The notes beneath the pieces were generated by a model, which was given only the letters and a program-made list of their open reading frames with translations, was not told the origin of the DNA and did no database searches. This document shows positions 29,034-35,998 of a stretch of 64,000 nt of DNA, piece by piece. The DNA is taken from contig CAYOAL010000008.1 of assembly GCA_964401935.1 (NCBI GenBank), positions 77,990-141,989 of the forward strand. Direction: 5' to 3'. A program made the position numbers and the translations under genes. Origin of the DNA: JAPYTK01 sp964401935 (GTDB lineage: Bacteria > Myxococcota_A > Polyangia > Polyangiales > Polyangiaceae). Numbering within the stretch: position 1 is the first letter of the stretch; each line of letters begins with the position of its first letter.

Positions 29034-31345
29034 GCCACCTCCTCGTTGTGGCTCTCGTCTGCGTCCAACACGATGTCCTCGGCCCTCACGTCCACCACGA
29101 AATGGGTCTGGTTGCCCTTGCGCTCCGCGCGCACCATCCAGTCATGCGCCCGCACCAGGCGATAGGTGATCGCCAGACCGAGCCCGGTCCCGTGTTTCTT
29201 GGTGGTGTGCCAGGGCGCGAAGAGCCGCGCTGGATCGCCCTCGAAGCCGGAGCCCTCGTCCCATACCACGAGCTGGCCGCCGCCTCGACGTGAACGCCAC
29301 CGGAGGCCGACCGCGCCGTCCGCGGGGCTCGCCTCGAGCGCGTTCGACACCAGGTTCACCAGCACCTGGATCACCTTGTCGTGATCGCAGCGCAGCCGGA
29401 GGCCGCGCGGGATGTCGAGCTCGAGCCGGCGGCCGTCGAGCGCGTCGCGCAGCAGCCGCTCCACCCGCTCCCCGATGGCGGCGAGCTCGAAGGCGTGGCG
29501 CTCGATGGGGGCGCCGGTGAGGCGGCGCAGGCCCGACACGAGGCGCTCGAGCCGCGCCACCTCCTCGCGGCCCACCTCGACGTCTTCGTCATCGAGCGGG
29601 CCCGCGATGTCGGCGGCGTCGAACACCGAGCGGAAGAAGTTGATGGGGTGCCGGATCTCGTGCGCGATCTCGCCCGCCACCGTCTCCACGAGCGCCGCGC
29701 GCTCCTCGCGAAACGCCTGGGCCTGCTCGCGACGACGGCGCTCGAGCTCCTGGTACGCGAAGGCGTGGGCCAGCGCCACGCCCCCTTGATCGGCGATGGT
29801 GGCGAGGAGCTCGAGATCCATCGTGGTGTACAGGGCGGAGCCGGGCTTCGGGCCCACCTCGAGCTCGGCGAGCGGCACGCCTCCGAAGCTCACCTCGAGC
29901 CGGCGGCCGCCGTCGGCGGTGGGCGTGCCGTCGCCGCGCCCCCCGTCGAGCGGCCACTCGCCGGACACATCGGTGACGGGACCAGGGGCCACGAAGCGGA
30001 GCGCGACCCGGTCGCACCCGAGCCAGCGCTGCAGGGTGCGCTCCATCGCCACCGCCACCTCGGCCGGCGAGGTGGTGTTGGTGAGCTCGGCGCTGAGGCG
30101 GGCCACCGTGGGTTTGTAGGCCGCCTCCGCGGTGAAGAACACCCTGTCGCTCAGCTCGATGAACAGGGCCATGGCGCCGGTGGCGGCCAGCGCCGCCACG
30201 CCCGCCGCGAGCGCGCCGAAGCGCGCGTCGAGCCCGAGGGCCACCGCCACCCCCGCCCCCGCGGCGGTGGCCAAGAGCCACACGAGGCTGGCGACGGCGA
30301 TGCGGATGAGCACCCGCGACAGCACCGCCCGGCTCTGCCAGATGTCGAAGCGCACCACCGCGTAGACGGTGGCGACGGGGGCGAGGCCGAGCATGGGGTA
30401 GATGAGGAGATCGCCGTAGCGCCACTCGCCGAGCGAGCTGAAGAGAGCGAAGAGGGCGGCCACCCCGTAGGGGGGCACCATCGCCACCGCGAGGGTGCGC
30501 ATGGTCACCCGCCGCTGCCCGCGCGCCCGCACCAGGCGGAGCACGAAGACGCCGGCGAAGAAGAGGAGCCCGGCCCCGAGGAGGCTCCCCGCCACCACCT
30601 GGAGGCTCGCGGTGGAGAGGCCGGTGGCGTGGCGGAAGATGAGCGCTGCGGCCAAGGCGAGGCTCGCCGCGTTCCCCACCCACTCGAGCCACGGGAAGCG
30701 TCGGAGCACCGGCGCGTCGTCGGGCAGGCGCAGCGCCAACATCGCGAGCGCAACGGGGACCGTGCCGAATGCCAGCCAGAACAACGGCACCATCACGCGG
30801 GTGGTGTGGATGTCCGAAAGCGTGAGCATGAAGAGACCCACCGCGAGGCCCACCTGCGCCGTCGCCCGCGCGAGCGCGCTCGACGGGCCCACCCAGAGGG
30901 CGACCAGGCCCGTGCCCGACCAGAGGATCCCGGTGAAGATCGACATCGCCGCGAACAGCCACCAGGCCGCGCCGCGCAGCCGGTGGAGGGCGAAGCGGGC
31001 CTCCCGCGGCCCGGCGCGGGTGCGGATCGTCACCGTCACGTGGGTGCGGCCGGCCGCCGCCGCGCCCGCCACCGCCGCGTCCCACTCCCGGGCGATCACC
31101 CCCGGCGCCGGATCGAGCGTCACCCCGTCGACGGACACCACCTGATCCGGGAACCCGAAGCCCTGCCGCTTGGCGTCCCAGTCGCTCGGGCCCACGTTCG
31201 AGAGCTGACCGCTGGCGTCGACGAGGGCCCCCGCCACCGGGCGACCATAGGCAGCGATGGCGCCGAAGCTCGCCACCACCGCCACCACGAGCCACCCCGC
31301 GGCGAGCACCACGACGATGCCCCGCGCCCCCTCCCACGATCGCAT
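29030..31345 (-). CDS. membrane histidine kinase with PDZ-like, multi-TM and GAF domains (ComP-like architecture)
   Basis: The 771-residue product has one N-terminal membrane helix (about residues 9-31). An extracytoplasmic PDZ-like domain follows (about 43-122, with FPDQVVSVDGVTLDP), then about eight further membrane helices (about 127-400), including the loop VYAVVRFDIWQSRAVLSR. A GAF-like region (about 430-530) precedes the kinase core: H-box EIAHEIRHPINFF, N-box NLVSNALEAS, G boxes DEGSGF and HGTGLGLAI. The same order (helix, PDZ-like loop, eight helices, GAF-like, kinase) and a length near 770 residues are found in Bacillus ComP. ATG 31345 is the start. It overlaps the regulator gene and lies 26 nt after the S8 peptidase. 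The ligand would be the processed small protein, which is an inference. Confidence 0.85.
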   Translation of the reverse strand: MRSWEGARGIVVVLAAGWLVVAVVASFGAIAAYGRPVAGALVDASGQLSNVGPSDWDAKRQGFGFPDQVVSVDGVTLDPAPGVIAREWDAAVAGAAAAGRTHVTVTIRTRAGPREARFALHRLRGAAWWLFAAMSIFTGILWSGTGLVALWVGPSSALARATAQVGLAVGLFMLTLSDIHTTRVMVPLFWLAFGTVPVALAMLALRLPDDAPVLRRFPWLEWVGNAASLALAAALIFRHATGLSTASLQVVAGSLLGAGLLFFAGVFVLRLVRARGQRRVTMRTLAVAMVPPYGVAALFALFSSLGEWRYGDLLIYPMLGLAPVATVYAVVRFDIWQSRAVLSRVLIRIAVASLVWLLATAAGAGVAVALGLDARFGALAAGVAALAATGAMALFIELSDRVFFTAEAAYKPTVARLSAELTNTTSPAEVAVAMERTLQRWLGCDRVALRFVAPGPVTDVSGEWPLDGGRGDGTPTADGGRRLEVSFGGVPLAELEVGPKPGSALYTTMDLELLATIADQGGVALAHAFAYQELERRRREQAQAFREERAALVETVAGEIAHEIRHPINFFRSVFDAADIAGPLDDEDVEVGREEVARLERLVSGLRRLTGAPIERHAFELAAIGERVERLLRDALDGRRLELDIPRGLRLRCDHDKVIQVLVNLVSNALEASPADGAVGLRWRSRRGGGQLVVWDEGSGFEGDPARLFAPWHTTKKHGTGLGLAITYRLVRAHDWMVRAERKGNQTHFVVDVRAEDIVLDADESHNEEVA

Positions 31346-31371
31346 AAGGCCCGACGGCACGCTCGGCCAGT

Positions 31372-33276
31372 CTAGCTCGCCAACACCTCGGTCGTCGACA
31401 CGCCGCGCGCCCGTTCTGCCGCCGCGCGCTCGTGGGCGCCGTGCTCGCCGTGCTCGTGGGCGCCGTGCTCGTGGGCGCCGTGCTCGTCGACGTCCTCCTC
31501 CCCTGCGGCGCGCTCGTCGTCGCTCGGCGGCGGGAACAGCCGCGCGGCCTGGTGGGCGAGCTCGCGCTCGAGCTCGCGCCGGCCCTCGGGCGAGCGCGTG
31601 CAATCGGTGAGCGCGCGGGCGAGCCCGTCGAGCTCGGCCCTCGCCTCCCCGTCGAGCCGCGCCGACACGGAGCGCAACATCACCGCCGCGAGCCGCGTCA
31701 GCGCGCCGGGGGCGTGGGCGTGGAGGCGCGCGTCCGGGGCCTGGGCCACGAGGCGGAGGTGCCGGAGGAGGGTGGCGAGCTGGTAGCGGAGCGCGGGCGC
31801 GGTGAGGAGCAGCCGACACAGCCCGAGCGCGGCCCGGCGGCTCACCCGCCCCGCCGACGGCGCCTGCGTGGCCCACGCCAAGAGCGCCCCTCGCTCCCCG
31901 ATGCCGAGCAGCCCGAGCGCGATCGGATCCCGGGCCACCGTGCAGGCGACGGTGGCGTCGAGCCGACCGTAGCCGTGCTTGGCGTTGTGGCCGTCGGGAT
32001 CGACGGCGAACGGTCGGAGCTCGGTGTCGCCGGCCGCGCGCGTGGCGGCGGCCCGACGATCGAGCTCTGGCGACACCACCCGGCTCGACAGCCGCAAGAG
32101 CTCGGCGAGCTCCCCTGCCGTCAGCTCGGGGTTGTGGGCCAAGACGAGCGCCACCACGCCCACCGAGAAGGCCGTCGCCCCGCTCGACTCGGCGTGGGCG
32201 AGGCGGCTCGGGTGGAGCGGATCGGTCACGTCGTCGCCGGGGGCCATGAAGCGCACCGACGGCCCGCGGTTGGAGAACGGCTGGAGCTCCCCGTGCTTGT
32301 CGCGCCACAAGAACCACCCCCCGCTCGCGCCGCTCGCGGCGGCGCACATCACCCGGGGGTCCGCCACCGGATCGCCGAGATCGAGCGAGAGGCTCGCGCG
32401 GGTGAGGCCGAGGGTGCTGCTCATCTCGCGGCTCGCGGCGAGCACGATGGGCGTGCCGCGGCCACCGCGCCCGAGCTCGTGCGCGAAGGCCAGCGCGTCC
32501 TCGAGCATGGGGCTCGTGGTCTGATCTTGGTACGTGGCGCAGCCGATGACGTCGGCGCCGTCGGCGGCCGCGAGCACCACCGCCGCGGGGAAGGTGTACA
32601 CGTCGGCCCCGGCCTTGGGGATGCAGTAGAGACGGGCCGAGGCGCCGGGGGCCACCCCCGACAGACCGTGCCCCGCCACGCCGACCGCCCAGCCCACGCA
32701 GGTCGCGCCGTGGCGCACCAGCCGGCGCGGATCCGGCGCCTCGCGCCCTACCGCCACGAGGGCGTCGAGGCCGAGCTCGGCCGTCCCCCCCCCGTCGCTG
32801 TCGATGATGGCCACCCGGGTGCCGATCCCGTAGCCGCACAGGGCCCGATCCACGTTGATCCCCCGCTCCCCGAGGTGCCAGGCCCCGGGCCCGACCGGAT
32901 CGCGGCCGACGGGCTCGTGGCGCGCCTCCCACGTCACCGGCGGCAGCCGCGGGCCGGCGGGGAGGGGCGGCGGCAGCCGCTGGCTCGGCGCGGTGCCGGC
33001 GGCCACGTAGCGCACCTTGACGCCGCGCGTGGCCAGCGCAGCCTCGCAGGCGGCGACGGGCAGGGGCCGGTCGGCGCGCAAGAGCGACCAGTGGACGGGG
33101 CCGCGATCGAGGAACGCCTCCGCGGTCACGCCAGGGAGGCCGGCGTCGCGCAGCGCCCGCGAGAGCCGGCTCGGGGCCACCGTCCCGGTGGTGGCCACCA
33201 CGAGGACGAGGTCTTCGGTCGGCTCCTCGAGCTGCACCCGCGCGGGGGCGTAGGCAAAGTCCCACGGGGGCCTCAC
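31372..33276 (-). CDS. S8 subtilisin-like serine peptidase with His-rich tail
   Basis: The product (634 residues from GTG 33276, overlapping the previous gene as GTGA) has an N-terminal domain of about 115 residues, then an S8 fold. The triad is Asp 159 (AIIDSDGGG), His 189 (RHGATC) and probably Ser 365 (HAESSGATAFSVGV). The usual Asn of the oxyanion hole, in AAGN, is replaced by AASRE (about 281-284), which is unusual. No signal peptide is seen, so it should act in the cytoplasm. A helical C-terminal part (about 450-600) ends in a His/Glu/Gly repeat tail. The gene order suggests it cleaves the 100-residue small protein. The alignment of the Ser is less certain, since the canonical GTSMAxP block is degenerate. 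Confidence 0.75.
   Translation of the reverse strand: MRPPWDFAYAPARVQLEEPTEDLVLVVATTGTVAPSRLSRALRDAGLPGVTAEAFLDRGPVHWSLLRADRPLPVAACEAALATRGVKVRYVAAGTAPSQRLPPPLPAGPRLPPVTWEARHEPVGRDPVGPGAWHLGERGINVDRALCGYGIGTRVAIIDSDGGGTAELGLDALVAVGREAPDPRRLVRHGATCVGWAVGVAGHGLSGVAPGASARLYCIPKAGADVYTFPAAVVLAAADGADVIGCATYQDQTTSPMLEDALAFAHELGRGGRGTPIVLAASREMSSTLGLTRASLSLDLGDPVADPRVMCAAASGASGGWFLWRDKHGELQPFSNRGPSVRFMAPGDDVTDPLHPSRLAHAESSGATAFSVGVVALVLAHNPELTAGELAELLRLSSRVVSPELDRRAAATRAAGDTELRPFAVDPDGHNAKHGYGRLDATVACTVARDPIALGLLGIGERGALLAWATQAPSAGRVSRRAALGLCRLLLTAPALRYQLATLLRHLRLVAQAPDARLHAHAPGALTRLAAVMLRSVSARLDGEARAELDGLARALTDCTRSPEGRRELERELAHQAARLFPPPSDDERAAGEEDVDEHGAHEHGAHEHGEHGAHERAAAERARGVSTTEVLAS
31428..31490 (-). 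repeat. His/Glu/Gly-encoding tandem repeat in the S8 peptidase tail
   Basis: Imperfect copies of a 15-nt unit (GTGCTCGTGGGCGCC on the plus strand) encode repeated HEHGA-type units near the C-terminus. This gives a strongly His-rich, possibly metal-binding tail. Confidence 0.75.
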
Positions 33277-34202
33277 GCGGACAACATCTCCATGGCGAAG
33301 CGCAGGCGGTGGGCGCGCACCACGTAGCCGGGGTGCAGGCGCTCCACCTCGAGCACCTCCTCGAGCTCGTGTGCTTGTTCCCGCGCCCAGCGCGCGAGCC
33401 GCATGGCGCGGAGCTCGCCCGCGGCCGCCGCCGCGAGCGCGAAGTGGGCGCGCGACAGCTCGAGCATGAGCTCGAGGGCCCGGGAGGCGAGCACGCGGCC
33501 CCGCACCTCGTCGAGCGCGTCCCGCGGGGGCAGCGGCGCCGGCGCGAGCTCCTGGGCGAGGCACACCGCCCACGCCCCCCCCCGGGCCCAGTCGTCCTCC
33601 CAGTCGATGGCGTCGTCGCGGAACTGCAGGCCGAGCCACACGCCGCGGAGCGCCTGCTCGGCGAGGGCCTGGCCAGAGAAGTCGGCCTGCGACGCGAACA
33701 GGGCCAGCGTGGCGGGAAAGCCCACCGCCTGCTTGCCGAGCGAGCGGGCCACGTAGCCGTCGCGATCGACGGCCTCGCGGGCGGCGAGGATCCCCCGCTC
33801 TGCCACGATCGCCGCGTGGCTCTCCCGATCCGCGGCGCGAAACGAGAGCGGCGCCCCCGGATCCACCTGATAGGCCAGCTCGTCGCGCAGGAGCCGCAGC
33901 TCCACCAGGAGCCGCTCGAGCGGCGCGGTGGTCTCGATCTGCCCGTCGGCGATGCGGTCGTAGGCGAAGGCCTCGATCACCGCCAACATGTGGGCGCCGA
34001 TCGCGCTGTCCACGAGCTCGAGCGAGGCGTCGAGCGCGTCCTCGAAGTAGGAGGGCGCGGCGAGGGTGACGTCGTGCTTGAACACGTCGCCCCAGCCGAC
34101 CCCGCGGGGGGCGAGGCCGAGCAGCTCGGGGAGCCTCACCGCGGCGCCCGCGAGATCCGGGGGGAGCTGCTTGACGCAGCGATGGTAGAGCGCGTCGAGC
34201 AC
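33273..34202 (-). CDS. class I isoprenoid-synthase-like enzyme (ComQ-like candidate)
   Basis: The 309-residue all-helical product carries two Asp-rich sites expected of class I isoprenoid synthases: YDRIAD (Asp 82, Asp 86) and QFRDDAIDWEDDWARG (Asp 196, 197, 200, 203, 204). The second lies where prenyl-diphosphate synthases and squalene/phytoene synthases bind diphosphate through magnesium. Family members are polyprenyl synthases and ComQ, the prenyltransferase that modifies ComX. It starts 6 nt after the small-protein gene and its stop overlaps the S8 peptidase start. The position between a small precursor-like gene and a protease/kinase pair favours a peptide-prenylating role, while an ordinary terpene enzyme is the alternative. 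No other terpene genes are nearby. Confidence 0.65.
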   Translation of the reverse strand: MLDALYHRCVKQLPPDLAGAAVRLPELLGLAPRGVGWGDVFKHDVTLAAPSYFEDALDASLELVDSAIGAHMLAVIEAFAYDRIADGQIETTAPLERLLVELRLLRDELAYQVDPGAPLSFRAADRESHAAIVAERGILAAREAVDRDGYVARSLGKQAVGFPATLALFASQADFSGQALAEQALRGVWLGLQFRDDAIDWEDDWARGGAWAVCLAQELAPAPLPPRDALDEVRGRVLASRALELMLELSRAHFALAAAAAGELRAMRLARWAREQAHELEEVLEVERLHPGYVVRAHRLRFAMEMLSA

Positions 34203-34208
34203 GGGCCC

Positions 34209-34511
34209 TTAGTAGATGTTGGACTCTTTCCAGGGGGAGAGCGCCACGTTCACGCGCTCGTCGACCACGATGGACCGCCACAGCAGCACCTGCTTGGCGC
34301 TCAGCCCGTGGAAGCCCTCCACCCACTGCGCGATGCGGGTGTTGAGCGCGTCGCGGATCTCGGCCGCCTCGGGGGTCTCGTCGTCGCCATCGAGCGCTGG
34401 GTAGAGCGAGAGCAGCTGCTTGAACTCGTCGAAGTTCTCCTGGTTGGTGAGGAGCGACATGTAGAGCTCGCGGAGCTGGCTGTGGGAATCGATGGTCTGA
34501 ACACGGTGCAT
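34209..34511 (-). CDS. 100-residue small protein, candidate prenylated signal precursor (ComX-like role)
   Basis: The product has 100 residues, no signal peptide and no recognisable domain. It is mostly helical, with FDEFKQLLSLYPALDG near residue 30, Trp at 63, 78 and 94, and the C-terminal sequence SPWKESNIY. In ComX the modified Trp lies close to the C-terminus, so Trp 94 is the candidate site. AGGAG at 34519-34523 lies 7 nt before ATG 34511, a strong ribosome-binding site that fixes the start. It is the first gene of the five-gene operon ending at 27615. No close homologue was recognised from memory. It might instead be a small regulator or protease substrate unrelated to signalling. Confidence 0.6.
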   Translation of the reverse strand: MHRVQTIDSHSQLRELYMSLLTNQENFDEFKQLLSLYPALDGDDETPEAAEIRDALNTRIAQWVEGFHGLSAKQVLLWRSIVVDERVNVALSPWKESNIY

Positions 34512-34527
34512 GGTGAAACTCCTGGTT

Positions 34528-34564
34528 GGTTGCGACGTCCCCCCGAAGGTTGCGACGTCCCCCC
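34528..34564 (-). repeat. tandem 17-nt direct repeats in the operon leader
   Basis: GGTTGCGACGTCCCCCC (plus-strand reading) occurs identically at 34528-34544 and 34548-34564, 20 nt apart. The copies lie between the candidate promoter and the start codon at 34511. They could be regulator sites or RNA structure elements. Confidence 0.8.
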
Positions 34565-34577
34565 TAAGCAACCTTCG
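34544..34577 (-). promoter_or_regulatory. 5' UTR hairpin before the small-protein gene
   Basis: CGAAGGTTGC at 34544-34553 pairs with GCAACCTTCG at 34568-34577, a perfect 10-bp stem with a 14-nt loop. If transcription starts near 34575, the RNA begins with this hairpin. The 5' arm could also pair with the GCAACC of the second repeat copy, so alternative folds are possible. It is a candidate leader control element. Confidence 0.6.
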
Positions 34578-34585
34578 TGCACACC

Positions 34586-34600
34586 GCCCCCAGCGGGCCA
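34586..34600 (-). promoter_or_regulatory. candidate sigma-54 (-24/-12) promoter
   Basis: On the minus strand the sequence reads TGGCCCGCTGGGGGC. The invariant GG (34599-34598) and GC (34587-34586) are separated by exactly 10 nt, as sigma-54 promoters require, and TGGC-CG also matches. The TT before GC is GG instead, so it is an imperfect site. The predicted start is near 34575, about 64 nt before the small-protein ATG. The operon encodes a sigma-54 activator, which supports the idea, but the high GC content makes chance matches common. Confidence 0.4.
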
Positions 34601-34874
34601 ACTAACTGAAATATCACGTACCCGAGCGACACACGGGCCCCCCTCGTGGCGCCATCCGGGCAGGGTCCTGGACGCGGCCGTCCACGCCCCGCCGAGCGGC
34701 CGGATCCGTCCAGGGGGCTGGCCGAAAGCGACCTCCGGCGCGCCCAACGAGCACCGCGGGGACGCCCCCTCGAGGCCGGATGAAATATGCCCTCATCCAT
34801 CACGCCGCTGCCGCACGCCGGACTGGACCGCCGCGCGGTCGCGCCGCCTGGCTTGCCCCGGGCGCACGCCGACC

Positions 34875-34963
34875 CCTCCGCCCGCGCGCGGGCGGGCCTC
34901 GGCGACGTATGCGATGAGGGGCTGGACCTTGCGACCTCTGCCCGCGCGCGGGTGGGCCTCGGC
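34875..34963. repeat. two 29-nt near-identical repeats, 60 nt apart
   Basis: 34875-34903 and 34935-34963 differ at 2 of 29 positions and share the palindrome CCCGCGCGCGGG and GGGCCTCGGC. They lie just downstream of the epimerase stop. Their role is unknown; they may be RNA structure or a dispersed GC-rich repeat. Confidence 0.6.
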
Positions 34964-34971
34964 CGCAGCGG

Positions 34972-35883
34972 TCAGTCGCTGACGAGGGCGGCCTCGAGGG
35001 CCGGCACGAGCCGCGCGTGGTGGTATGCGTAGCCGAGCTCGAGCGCGCGCTTGGGCTTGGCGTCCACGCTCCCGCACAGCACGTCGACCGCCTCCCCCAT
35101 CGCCACCCGCATCACCGCCTCGGGCACGCCCACCGCGGGCCGGCCGAGCACGCTCCCCGCCGTCTTGGCGAGCTCGCGCTGCGTCGTGACGAAGGGCGAG
35201 GTGCAGTTGATGGGCCCCGACACCGCCGCGTCATCGAGCGCCCACAGCACCATGCCGACCACGTCGTCGAGGTGGATCCACGAGAGCGCGTTGTCGCCCT
35301 TGCCCACCGGACCGCCGACGAACGCGCCACCGAGCTGCACCATCTCGGCGAGCGCGCCGCCCGGACCGAGCACCACCCCGAGCCGCAGCTGCACCGAGCG
35401 CACCCCGTGCTGCTCCACCGCCTTGGCCTCGCGCTCCCACTCGACGCAGAGCTTCGCCAAAAAATCCGTCCCTGGGGCGCTGTCTTCGTCGAGCTCCTTG
35501 CCCGGACGACTCGCGCCATAGTACCCCACCCCCGAGGCGCTCACGAACACCGACGGCTTGTGGGGTTGCTTGCCGATGGCCTCCACCAAGGCGCGGGCGG
35601 TGTCGACGCGGCTGGCGGCGAGGGTCTTCTTGTAGGCCGGCGTCCAGCGCTTGGCGATGGGGGCGCCGGCGAGGTGCACCACCGCGTCCACCACCGACAG
35701 CTCCGCCTCCCAGGGCCCTGGCTTGCCCGGGCTCCACGCGACCACGCGCGCCTCGCGCGGGACGTCGCGGCCGTGTCGGGCGTCGCGCGAGAGCACGGTC
35801 ACCTGATCCCCACGACGGATCAAGGCGCGAACCAAGGCACGGCCGACGAAGCCCGTGCCACCCGTGACAAGCACTCGGAGCAT
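34972..35883 (-). CDS. TIGR01777-type NAD-dependent epimerase (YfcH/SDR39U1-like)
   Basis: The 303-residue product starts at ATG 35883. The N-terminus MLRVLVTGGTGFVGRALV is the NAD(P)-binding glycine motif of extended SDR enzymes. VVHLAGAPI, GVGYYGASRPGKELDE and WIHLDDVVGMV are hallmarks of the TIGR01777 group, and the end (RALELGYAYHHARLVPALEAA) matches the DUF1731 C-terminal extension. The family is widespread and its substrate is unknown. It is separated from the kinase gene upstream by 115 nt and from the small-protein operon downstream by 460 nt. Confidence 0.88.
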   Translation of the reverse strand: MLRVLVTGGTGFVGRALVRALIRRGDQVTVLSRDARHGRDVPREARVVAWSPGKPGPWEAELSVVDAVVHLAGAPIAKRWTPAYKKTLAASRVDTARALVEAIGKQPHKPSVFVSASGVGYYGASRPGKELDEDSAPGTDFLAKLCVEWEREAKAVEQHGVRSVQLRLGVVLGPGGALAEMVQLGGAFVGGPVGKGDNALSWIHLDDVVGMVLWALDDAAVSGPINCTSPFVTTQRELAKTAGSVLGRPAVGVPEAVMRVAMGEAVDVLCGSVDAKPKRALELGYAYHHARLVPALEAALVSD

Positions 35884-35998
35884 CGGTGCCGCTTCTAACA
35901 AGAACGTGCAAGGGTGACTAACAAGATCGCCTCGCGGAGCCTGGCGAAGGCCCTTGCGCGCCGGAACCGCGCGGGCGAGGTGGGTTCGCTCGGAGCGC

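Larger units (their letters stand above)
34512..34971. other. 460-nt intergenic region upstream of the small-protein operon
   Basis: No convincing gene is seen. The part near 34511 holds two 17-nt direct repeats, a hairpin and a candidate sigma-54 promoter. A short AT-rich block (34600-34620) stands out from the GC-rich surroundings. The far half holds two near-identical 29-nt repeats and GC-rich palindromes. The epimerase gene on the same strand ends upstream (stop at 34972), so its terminator may also lie here. Confidence 0.6.

Noticed and set aside
29030..33265. Reading the minus-strand frame as one 1411-residue protein
   Set aside because: The upstream part is a shadow of the S8 peptidase gene. 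The kinase proper starts at ATG 31345 with a membrane helix, and the peptidase frame covers the rest.
31372..34326. Reading the minus-strand frame as one 984-residue protein
   Set aside because: The first 350 codons are antisense-like noise over the isoprenoid-enzyme gene; GTG 33276 overlapping its stop is the better start.
34528..34564. CRISPR-like repeats
   Set aside because: Only two copies, 17 nt each, with a 3-nt spacer; too short and few, and no cas genes are present.
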